A stretch of 64,000 bases of DNA from Vibrio tetraodonis (GTDB taxonomy: Bacteria > Pseudomonadota > Gammaproteobacteria > Enterobacterales > Vibrionaceae), in the NCBI RefSeq assembly GCF_003350295.1, contig NZ_QLYY01000008.1:62001-126000 (forward strand), in the 5' to 3' direction. Positions 28,337 through 34,941 of the stretch are shown here, one piece after another. The first letter of the stretch is position 1; each line of letters opens with the position of its first letter. The notes beneath the pieces were generated by a model. That model saw nothing but the letters and a program-made list of their open reading frames with translations. It was not told where the DNA came from and made no database searches. The position numbers and the translations under genes are program-made.

Positions 28337-28612
28337 ATGTCAGGCAATGTTTCAGCTGTAAATGCTCAAACTACAGACTCTGTTACACAAGTAAATACGA
28401 AAGTAGTTGGTGAGACACCAGCTATGGCCATGAGTAACTTACTAATGTCAACGTCCCACGCGTTGAGTAATACGGCGCATAACGCGACTTCTTCTCAGCA
28501 TCAAGGTCGAATAGTGATGCAAGGTACGACAGTCCAAGGGGTAAATACCTTGGCAAACGTTGGATCACTACTTTTAGGTCGAGTTAGAGAGGCGAGTATT
28601 AGAAAGAGATAA
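28337..28612 (+). CDS. RebB-family R-body protein, first of plus array (diverged)
   Basis: The 91-residue product starts at ATG 28337, which has GAGGGT eight bases before it and gives the same length as the other copies; an ATG six bases earlier is rejected. The core NAQTTDSVTQVNTKVVGETP is kept, but the C-terminal part is diverged (TSSQHQGRIVMQGTTVQG, LLLGRVREASIRKR), with a basic tail in place of the usual acidic EEIIEK. It may be a capping or specialised subunit. Confidence 0.86.
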   Translation: MSGNVSAVNAQTTDSVTQVNTKVVGETPAMAMSNLLMSTSHALSNTAHNATSSQHQGRIVMQGTTVQGVNTLANVGSLLLGRVREASIRKR

Positions 28613-28660
28613 AGCATTGAGCAAGCGAATAATCATCTTAATCAAAGGAGGTAGCACATT

Positions 28661-28933
28661 ATGTCTGAGGCAATAGCAGCCGTTAATGCTCAGATGACGG
28701 ACTCTGTCACACAGGTAAATACACAAGTGATTGGAGATGCGCCAGCTATGGCTATGGGAAACCTTTTAGTATCAACGTCACATGCGTTAAGTACTGGATC
28801 TCATAACGTCACCGCGTCGCAACAGCAGGGTCAAATAACAATGCATGCGGCAACAGTTCAGGGAGTGAATGCTCTGATAAGTGTTGGCTCTTCTGTAATC
28901 GGAAGAACTGGCGAAGAAATTATCGAAAAGTAA
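28661..28933 (+). CDS. RebB-family R-body protein, second of plus array
   Basis: The 90-residue RebB paralogue has NAQMTDSVTQVNTQVIGDAP, AMAMGNLLVSTSHALSTGSH and VIGRTGEEIIEK, without the final Gly or Lys seen in others. AAAGGAGG lies close to the start, the strongest ribosome site in the array, which suggests high output. Confidence 0.9.
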   Translation: MSEAIAAVNAQMTDSVTQVNTQVIGDAPAMAMGNLLVSTSHALSTGSHNVTASQQQGQITMHAATVQGVNALISVGSSVIGRTGEEIIEK

Positions 28934-28987
28934 TTAATAACCTTATCGAAATAACACAACACCATTAAATTAAATAGGAAACAGACT

Positions 28988-29263
28988 ATGTCAGAAGTAG
29001 CAACTACTGTAAATCCACAAATCACTGATTCAGTTACTCAGGTAAATACTAAAGTCGTTGGCGAAACACCAGCGATGGCAATGGGCAACTTGCTCATTTC
29101 TACTTCTCACGCTCTAAGCACAGGGGCGCATAATGCGACTTCTGCTCAGCAGCAAGGTCAAATCACTATGCATGCAGCGACAGTACAAGGCATTAACTCT
29201 CTAATGAGCGTTGGTTCTGCTGTCATTGGTCGCACTAGTGAAGAGATCATCGAGAAGAAGTAA
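28988..29263 (+). CDS. RebB-family R-body protein, third of plus array
   Basis: The 91-residue RebB paralogue has NPQITDSVTQVNTKVVGETP, AMAMGNLLISTSHALSTGAH and the end VIGRTSEEIIEKK. It differs from the next copy (29321) at only a few residues, while silent changes are frequent, so the protein sequence is under selection. Confidence 0.91.
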   Translation: MSEVATTVNPQITDSVTQVNTKVVGETPAMAMGNLLISTSHALSTGAHNATSAQQQGQITMHAATVQGINSLMSVGSAVIGRTSEEIIEKK

Positions 29264-29320
29264 TAGTCAATTTACAACAGATAACTATCTAATTAATTAA
29301 GTTAAAAAAGGAAATAAATC

Positions 29321-29596
29321 ATGTCAGAAGCAGCAACCACTGTAAACCCACAAATCACTGATTCAGTTACTCAAGTTAACACAAAAGTAGTTGGTGAAAC
29401 TCCAGCAATGGCTATGGGTAACCTTCTTGTCTCAACTTCTCACGCTCTAAGCACTGGCGCACACAATGCGACATCAGCACAGCAGCAAGGTCAAATCACT
29501 ATGCATGCAGCAACCGTGCAAGGTGTTAACTCTCTAATGAGCGTAGGTTCTGCGGTTATCGGCCGTACAAGTGAAGAAATCATCGAGAAGAAATAA
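29321..29596 (+). CDS. RebB-family R-body protein, fourth of plus array
   Basis: The 91-residue RebB paralogue is nearly the same protein as the third copy, changing only MSEVA to MSEAA and LLISTSH to LLVSTSH. AAAGGAAA precedes the start. Together with the third copy it is probably the main ribbon subunit pair. Confidence 0.91.
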   Translation: MSEAATTVNPQITDSVTQVNTKVVGETPAMAMGNLLVSTSHALSTGAHNATSAQQQGQITMHAATVQGVNSLMSVGSAVIGRTSEEIIEKK

Positions 29597-29645
29597 TCGT
29601 TATTTTTCTTAGTGAAAACAACTTAACTAATTAAGGAGACTACTT

Positions 29646-29921
29646 ATGTCAGAAGCAGCAGCTGCGGTAAACGCACAAATTACAGACTCTGTAACTCAAG
29701 TAAACACTAAAGTTGTCGGTGAGACTCCAGCAATGGCTATGGGTAACTTGCTGATGTCTACTTCGCACGCACTGTCTAATGCAGCACACAATGCGACGTC
29801 AGCACAGCAGCAAGGTCAAATCACTATGCAGGCAGCAACAGTACAAGGTGTTAATTCACTGATGAGTGTCGGTTCTGCAGTTATTGGTCGCTCGAGCGAA
29901 GAAGTTATCGAAAGAGGCTAA
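29646..29921 (+). CDS. RebB-family R-body protein, fifth of plus array
   Basis: The 91-residue RebB paralogue has NAQITDSVTQVNTKVVGETP, AMAMGNLLMSTSHALSNAAH and VIGRSSEEVIERG. AAGGAG precedes the start. Its middle part matches the minus-strand copy at 22702-22977 over more than 20 bases without a change, a trace of gene conversion or inverted duplication. Confidence 0.91.
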   Translation: MSEAAAAVNAQITDSVTQVNTKVVGETPAMAMGNLLMSTSHALSNAAHNATSAQQQGQITMQAATVQGVNSLMSVGSAVIGRSSEEVIERG

Positions 29922-29939
29922 ATTCTACAGAATAGCCGC

Positions 29940-29972
29940 ATTTGGTTGACGTTTTAGCAACGTCAACCAAAT
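29940..29972. repeat. Perfect 14-bp hairpin between RebB copies five and six
   Basis: ATTTGGTTGACGTT (29940-29953) pairs with AACGTCAACCAAAT (29959-29972) around a 5-base loop, 18 bases after one reb stop. There is no T run. It may be an RNA processing or stability element that sets subunit ratios. A shorter stem of different sequence is found at the matching place in the minus array (23019-23045). Confidence 0.65.
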
Positions 29973-30009
29973 CCAAATTGTCATTCATTAATTTAACAGG
30001 AACTAACCG

Positions 30010-30285
30010 ATGTCAGAGACAGCAACAATCGTAAATCCACAAATCACTGATTCAGTCACTCAAGTGAATACCAAAGTAGTTGGTGAAACACCAGCAATGG
30101 CAATGGGTAACCTATTGGTTTCTACTTCCCATGCTTTGAGCACTGGCGCTCACAATGCGACTTCTGCTCAGCAGCAAGGCCAAGTCACTATGCAGGCAGC
30201 GACGGTCCAAGGCATTAACTCACTAATGAGTGTTTGCTCTGCTGCGATTGGTCGTACAGGCGAAGAAATCATCGAGAAAGGCTAA
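30010..30285 (+). CDS. RebB-family R-body protein, sixth of plus array
   Basis: The 91-residue RebB paralogue has NPQITDSVTQVNTKVVGETP and a cysteine in SLMSVCSAAIGRTGEEIIEK, the only cysteine within the core of any plus-array copy. Its leader (AGGAACTAACCG before ATG) is the same as that of the minus-strand copy at 22702-22977, so this segment was duplicated in inverse orientation. Confidence 0.9.
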   Translation: MSETATIVNPQITDSVTQVNTKVVGETPAMAMGNLLVSTSHALSTGAHNATSAQQQGQVTMQAATVQGINSLMSVCSAAIGRTGEEIIEKG

Positions 30286-30334
30286 TAATTAGCATACCAA
30301 AAAATTAAATACTTAATAAAAGAGGAAAAATATT

Positions 30335-30610
30335 ATGTCAGAAACAGCAACCCAAGTGAATGGACAAGTAACAGACTCAGTAACTCAGGTGAACACTAAG
30401 GTGGTTGGTGAAACACCAGCAATGGCGATGGGTAACTTACTAATCTCGACTTCTCATGCTCTAAGTACTGGTGCACATAATGTAACGTCAGCTCAGCAGC
30501 AAGGCCAAATCACTATGCATGCTGCGACTATACAAGGGTTCAATGCACTAATGTCTGTAGGTGGTTCAATTGTAGGTCGTACTGCTGAAGGAATCATTGA
30601 GAAAGGTTAA
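30335..30610 (+). CDS. RebB-family R-body protein, seventh of plus array
   Basis: The 91-residue RebB paralogue has NGQVTDSVTQVNTKVVGETP, AMAMGNLLISTSHALSTGAH and the C-terminus GGSIVGRTAEGIIEKG. AGAGGAAA precedes the start. It closes the array and is followed by two hairpins. Confidence 0.9.
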   Translation: MSETATQVNGQVTDSVTQVNTKVVGETPAMAMGNLLISTSHALSTGAHNVTSAQQQGQITMHAATIQGFNALMSVGGSIVGRTAEGIIEKG

Positions 30611-30622
30611 TTAAGCAGAGTA

Positions 30623-30681
30623 AATAAACAGAGTATCTGTTTATTAAGTAAAGATATAGCCATTATACATAGTGGCTATAT
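30623..30681 (+). terminator. Two hairpins at the end of the plus reb array
   Basis: AATAAACAGA/TCTGTTTATT (30623-30645) is followed by ATATAGCCA/TGGCTATAT (30654-30681) and a TATTATTATG tail. The AT-rich stems after the last RebB gene probably end or protect the reb transcript. Confidence 0.5.
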
Positions 30682-30706
30682 TATTATGATGAAATAAGGT
30701 AGTAAC

Positions 30707-30790
30707 ATGTATATTAGATGGTTGGACTTAATAATTTTGTGTTGGCTTTTACTTTTAACCGTCCCTCATATATCTAGAATGGTAGGGTAA
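30707..30790 (+). CDS. Candidate 27-residue hydrophobic peptide
   Basis: ATG at 30707 opens a 27-codon frame rich in Leu, Ile and Trp (LDLIILCWLLLLTVPHI), enough for one membrane span. AAGG lies 10 bases upstream. It lies between the reb array and the 245-residue membrane protein gene, starting 10 bases before the latter. It could be a small membrane protein, possibly of release or holin type, but chance is not excluded. Confidence 0.35.
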   Translation: MYIRWLDLIILCWLLLLTVPHISRMVG

Positions 30791-30800
30791 CTTTATGTAA

Positions 30801-31538
30801 GTGAGGAATATGGATATAAGAGAATTAATAGTATCTGATATAAGAAAGCTACTCTGGTTTGTATTTGATAGCGAAATTCTTACTCTAGAAAAAAAAGAAG
30901 ATCTAAATATTGATCTTGCAGAAATAGAGAATATCGATAACTTAGAAGTGGATGACCTTTTTTCCTTAAGAGATAAGCTACTAGCGCTTACAAAAGATCA
31001 TTCAATGGAGCAAATATCTGATAAGTATTATATGGCTTCCGTAGAGTCTCATAAGTTATTGAGTTTGTTCTTGAGAGTGTTCCTTATATTGTTAATGTCA
31101 TTCATATTAACATTGATTTATTTACATCATAAAGATATTATTTCCGTTACAATTGATGAAGAAAATCTTATTAGCTTTACCTATACGAGAGGTTATTACT
31201 TATTTAAAGAATATATAAATCCTTATATATTTGCATTAATGTCAGTACTGTTGCGTATAGTCTTTCTTTTAAACGGATGTATCATGACTTATAACAGTGC
31301 AAAAATAAAGAGAAATAAATATATAATTTACTCTGTTGTATGGCCACCTATTGTTGTTCTAATGTCTAAATCTATAAGTCTAGAAAGTATTCCAGTTCAA
31401 TTCTTGTGTATAATATTAGGCTGGGGAGTAGAAACATTTATTAAAACAATAGAAAAGTCAGCAGTAATTTTTGAAAAACAGGTATCAAAAAAAATACTGA
31501 GCATATTAAATATAATTAATGGGTTTTCTGGGAAATGA
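30801..31538 (+). CDS. Multi-pass membrane protein in the reb island
   Basis: The 245-residue protein starts at GTG 30801, or ATG 30810 three codons later. An acidic soluble N-terminus of about 85 residues is followed by hydrophobic spans at about 86-108, 140-163, 173-190 and 197-214, and a basic C-terminal tail. No family is recognised. It is directly downstream of the plus reb array and strongly AT-rich. Confidence 0.7.
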   Translation: MRNMDIRELIVSDIRKLLWFVFDSEILTLEKKEDLNIDLAEIENIDNLEVDDLFSLRDKLLALTKDHSMEQISDKYYMASVESHKLLSLFLRVFLILLMSFILTLIYLHHKDIISVTIDEENLISFTYTRGYYLFKEYINPYIFALMSVLLRIVFLLNGCIMTYNSAKIKRNKYIIYSVVWPPIVVLMSKSISLESIPVQFLCIILGWGVETFIKTIEKSAVIFEKQVSKKILSILNIINGFSGK

Positions 31539-31547
31539 TGCAGAATT

Positions 31548-31569
31548 GTAGCTCAAGGAAGTGAGCTAC
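31548..31569 (+). terminator. Hairpin after the membrane protein gene
   Basis: GTAGCTCA (31548-31555) pairs with TGAGCTAC (31562-31569), nine bases after the stop. There is only a weak U-rich tail. Confidence 0.4.
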
Positions 31570-31729
31570 TATATTGTACTAAAAAGGGCTTTGTCCTAAT
31601 GCAATTCTACAATGCAGTGCGATAAGACTATAGTTGTATTCGTGTAGTTTTACACTATCCAACTAGAGTCATTGGCAGTTGAGTACTCTAGTCGGATTGA
31701 CATTTAGGGGAAAAATGCGAACATCTATA

Positions 31730-32317
31730 TTAGCGAGTCTGTGGTTTTATCCAATTTGGATTCAATAAAGAGACTAGTTCATGATCTTCCCACTGTTTAT
31801 TGATGAGTAAGTAGTCTTTGGCAAAGCCTTCAAATTTAAACCCTAATCGTTCGAGTACAGCTTTACTTTTGTTATTCTTTGGCATGAAATAAGCTGATAT
31901 CCGATGTAAGTTCTGAACTTTAAACATATAGTTAATAGCAGCAGTTAATGCCTTGGTCATGATCCCTTTTCCTTGAGCTTTCTCACTTAGTGAGTAACCT
32001 AATCTGCAAGAGTGGAAAGGAAAACGAAAAATATTACTGAAAGATATACTACCAATCATCTCAGAGGATTGGGGATCTATAATTATGAAATAGACTAATG
32101 ATCCATTTCGGTTCAGCTCATCAAACTTACAAAGGATTTGATACCAACCTTGTACAGTGAAAAAATTATCATCACGCTCTGGCTCCCACTTTTCTAAATG
32201 ATCTTTATTATTTTTATAATAATTAGTTATAGTTTCAACATCTGAAATCTGTGCAGTTCTTATTAGAATATCATCTTCAGTCAAGCTTACATTATGAAGA
32301 AAGTTAAGTTGTGTCAT
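31730..32317 (-). CDS. RimJ/RimL-type GNAT acetyltransferase, second copy in the reb island
   Basis: The 195-residue protein is a paralogue of the product of 24346-24900: the same order of ETITNYYKNNKDHLEKWEPE, an acetyl-CoA loop EKAQGKGIMTKALTAAINYM, and AYFMPKNNKSKAVLERLGFK. This copy is more typical of RimJ/YdaF-type enzymes. It is transcribed alone, with a 568-base upstream region. Two copies of one acetyltransferase type in a reb island suggest a function in the system. Confidence 0.86.
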   Translation of the reverse strand: MTQLNFLHNVSLTEDDILIRTAQISDVETITNYYKNNKDHLEKWEPERDDNFFTVQGWYQILCKFDELNRNGSLVYFIIIDPQSSEMIGSISFSNIFRFPFHSCRLGYSLSEKAQGKGIMTKALTAAINYMFKVQNLHRISAYFMPKNNKSKAVLERLGFKFEGFAKDYLLINKQWEDHELVSLLNPNWIKPQTR

Positions 32318-32885
32318 TGTTACCTACCTTAAAAATAGTAAATTAGAATGCTTATCTATATTTAATATCCATGGTGAATGTTTAATGCTATATGACTAGC
32401 CGTATAATTTCTTTATACCACCTATCTATAGCTATATTCGGTAACCATCATATTAATTAGCAACATTGCTCTATAATAGAGACAAATAACTTAACTTTAG
32501 GTAAATAATGACTATTAAATTTATTAAGAATATAGTCACATAATAAAACAAATTTATATTACAACTACCTATAAATTCTATTTATATTTTTATGGAAGGA
32601 TTTGTGTGGTGACTTAAGGTATGAATAAAAATGAAAAAAGTATGACTCTCTAGTCTATTTAGATTTATTAATTTTTGTATCAGCCTTTATGATACAAGGG
32701 GAGAAGCGTATTTATCTCTTTGAAAAACACTGTTTCTTGTTGCACATAGCAAATGATTTAATGCGGAAAATCTTTGTAAAACATTTTTATATATTTTTGA
32801 AATTTTATAAGCCTTCTATTCTTTTTACCTAAAAAATAAATTAGGTTAATTATAATTATTATAAGAAAATCAGTGAGTAAGGATA
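32318..32885. other. AT-rich intergenic region upstream of the second acetyltransferase
   Basis: No convincing gene is seen in 568 bases. TAACTTTAGGTAAATA at 32492-32507 is an exact repeat of 25863-25878. At 32825-32849 TTACCTAA and TTAGGTTAA form an inverted pair, 37 bases before the small ORF at 32886. Confidence 0.4.
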
Positions 32886-33119
32886 ATGAGTAGAAAGCTA
32901 AAGGCTTGTTTCAGGGCATATCGTTGCTTTCATAAAGCAATAGAAAAAACGGGGTATCTATCACTATCGTCTATTGTAGAAAGTCAATACTATTACCCAA
33001 GAGATTACCCACTGCAACCCAAAAGGAATGATGTGTTGTTGGAGACGGATATGAACAATTATGTACCCATGGGAAAAAGGGAGAAAGGTATTTTGGTCTC
33101 ACGGTTCAAGAAAACTTAG
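32886..33119 (+). CDS. Small basic hypothetical protein
   Basis: The 77-residue protein is basic and Tyr-rich (LKACFRAYRCFHKAIEKTGY), with AAGGA five bases before the ATG. No family is recognised. It lies alone between the second acetyltransferase gene and the third reb cluster. Confidence 0.45.
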   Translation: MSRKLKACFRAYRCFHKAIEKTGYLSLSSIVESQYYYPRDYPLQPKRNDVLLETDMNNYVPMGKREKGILVSRFKKT

Positions 33120-33168
33120 CTAGATATTTTTAGCAGTACCTTAGTCGAATTGAGCCATATCTGATAGA

Positions 33169-33459
33169 TTAACTAGAGCCTAGAAAGTCCTTTCTAGCTT
33201 TTGTTAATGGAGTTTGAGGCGTGTTATCTAGCATTTCTAGTCTGGATAGCATCCGTGACAAGGACTCTAGCTGTCGAGGTTTACTCATCTTTTTATAGGT
33301 ATCTATGGCTTTCTCGAGTAGAAGGAAAACGTCCTTTTCCAACTGTATGTCTGTTTTAGGAGCCGATTTATACTTGTATATTATCTTTTTTGTTCTTCCG
33401 TTGGGGTATCTATACTTACGGCTATGAACTCTATATGTACCACTTTTACTCTCTTCCAT
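33169..33459 (-). CDS. Small basic hypothetical protein, last gene of third reb cluster
   Basis: The 96-residue protein has a Lys/Arg/Tyr-rich N-terminus (YRVHSRKYRYPNGRTKKIIY) followed by a helical, probably coiled part (LEKDVFLLLEKAIDTYKKM). AAAGGT lies before the ATG. It is 20 bases after the RebC-like gene on the same strand, so probably cotranscribed. The function is unknown. Confidence 0.6.
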   Translation of the reverse strand: MEESKSGTYRVHSRKYRYPNGRTKKIIYKYKSAPKTDIQLEKDVFLLLEKAIDTYKKMSKPRQLESLSRMLSRLEMLDNTPQTPLTKARKDFLGSS

Positions 33460-33479
33460 TTTTAACCTTTATTGATTAA

Positions 33480-33779
33480 TTAAAAAATAAGGAATCGCTT
33501 CTTTGGCTTATTTACTCTTGATGTTTCAGCGTTTTTCTGACGACATTCGATAGATAAAGACACGATTTTTTCATAATTTTTAATCGCATTTGCTATCAAT
33601 TGATTCGATTCTGCGATAGTCGTTAAGCATGTTACTTTGTCGCCTCCCTCCAGCAGTTTTGCCATAGCGACGCCAGAAGCAGTGTTACATATATCGGTGA
33701 CATTACGAATATTGTCGACAGCATCTTGAATAGCTATCGATGTTGCTTGATCGATGTAGTTATTCTGTTCATCGGCCAT
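33480..33779 (-). CDS. Second RebC-like helper protein
   Basis: The 99-residue protein shares AIQDAVDNIRNVTDI and GVAMAKLLEGGDK with the 90-residue product at 23756-24028, and has an extra basic tail (KKRFLIF). It follows the shortened RebB-like gene by 34 bases, repeating the RebB-helper order of the minus array. The function is inferred from the repeated pairing only. Confidence 0.6.
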   Translation of the reverse strand: MADEQNNYIDQATSIAIQDAVDNIRNVTDICNTASGVAMAKLLEGGDKVTCLTTIAESNQLIANAIKNYEKIVSLSIECRQKNAETSRVNKPKKRFLIF

Positions 33780-33813
33780 CAGGCTTATGCGCTATTCAAG
33801 ATGTCCAATAGTG

Positions 33814-34107
33814 CTATGAACGTGAGAAGAAACCAGCTAATCCGCTTTTTTTCTTTTTCTCTCTTTCACGTTGTGCGCTAATACCGAATTCTTCACTAGA
33901 ACCAGCCTTTTGAGAAGAAGCTTGAGGGATAGCAAGTAATCGTGCACATGCATTGGTTACCGATGCAGAAGTCGTTACTTGAGATTGCTGCTGGTTTGCC
34001 ACTAAGTTATGCATAGTCAAGCCAATAGTTTCAGATAAGGTTGTTTCTGCTATCGATGTAGGTTGGTCAGAGAACTTCTGTAATGTAGTGTAATCTTGAT
34101 CAGACAT
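33814..34107 (-). CDS. Shortened, diverged RebB-like protein
   Basis: The 97-residue protein keeps a reduced RebB pattern: LSETIGLTMHNLVANQQQSQ aligns with the GETPAMAMGNLL...QQQGQ part of RebB, and VTTSASVTNACARLLAIPQA with its end. It lacks the QITDSVTQVNTK block and has a new lysine-rich tail (REREKKKKSGLAGFFSRS). It heads the third small cluster and may anchor or nucleate the ribbon. Confidence 0.62.
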   Translation of the reverse strand: MSDQDYTTLQKFSDQPTSIAETTLSETIGLTMHNLVANQQQSQVTTSASVTNACARLLAIPQASSQKAGSSEEFGISAQREREKKKKSGLAGFFSRS

Positions 34108-34288
34108 ATGCCTTCCTTTACTGATACAAATGTGTATGAATAGGGAAATATATTAACCAATATGATGATGTTAGTTTATTATAAAATTGCCATCATTAGG
34201 TAATATCTGATTAACATTTTATCTTTAGTTTATTTATACTAAATATTTAATTTATATATTTACAGCATTTTTTATTCACTACTAGAAT

Positions 34289-34498
34289 ATGGCATTAAAT
34301 TTCACAGTCAAATCACATAAATTTATGTATGTTTTCTTACTTAATGATATTGTAACTAGGCTATGGAGTGTTATTCTGATTATGAATGGTGTCATAGCAC
34401 CTATGGCCAACTTTATTCACCAAGGCAGTAGACTGGGCAAAGCCTTTAGGTTAACACTTGTTTTTATTGGAAAGATAGCAACAGAGTTTTATGACTAA
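34289..34498 (+). CDS. Possible small membrane protein upstream of nfrB
   Basis: The 69-residue frame has two hydrophobic stretches (FMYVFLLNDIVTRLWSVILI, FRLTLVFIGKIATEF). No clear ribosome site precedes the ATG. It overlaps the next small ORF by 8 bases, which could mean coupling. No family is recognised. Confidence 0.3.
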   Translation: MALNFTVKSHKFMYVFLLNDIVTRLWSVILIMNGVIAPMANFIHQGSRLGKAFRLTLVFIGKIATEFYD

Positions 34499-34688
34499 GT
34501 ATAAGTATTTGCAAAGAGTATATGAGCGAAGAATTATCAATGCTAGCTCAATATCTGAACTTATTGTAAGAAGAAGGTATTATGGCGGATTTAATAGTAA
34601 TTCTCTATCCATTCGGGTAGATAATGGTTATTTAACTTTGCGAAGATACAATATCCCTGATGGAGATAAAAAAAATAGAGAATTTTAA
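34491..34688 (+). CDS. Possible small basic protein upstream of nfrB
   Basis: The 65-residue frame is Arg/Tyr-rich (YERRIINASSISELIVRRRY). It overlaps the previous frame and ends 253 bases before nfrB. No family is recognised and the support is weak. Confidence 0.3.
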   Translation: MTKYKYLQRVYERRIINASSISELIVRRRYYGGFNSNSLSIRVDNGYLTLRRYNIPDGDKKNREF

Positions 34689-34941
34689 AATATTTATTAA
34701 TCATCATTTTTACCATAATTTTTAAGAATGCCTATTTTGTATTTATAGTTGGCACTTTTAAACTATCCATTATTTCATGGCTTTTGATATTGTTATATAA
34801 ATCCTAAGTTAATAATACATCTTATACATGTGGATGAAAATATAGTATAAAAGTAGTATGAAATAGTCCCCTTAGTGTGAAATATAATAATAAATTATAT
34901 CAAAAACTATATTTTTATCTTCATTTATATGAGGAGCCTAA

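Noticed and set aside
22702..30610. Tandem short repeats or a CRISPR-like array
   Set aside because: The repeating units are full 276-base genes with diverged spacers, not short repeats with unique spacers.
32508..32543. 11-codon frame following an AGGTAA ribosome-like site
   Set aside because: It is too short and of too plain a composition to support as a gene.
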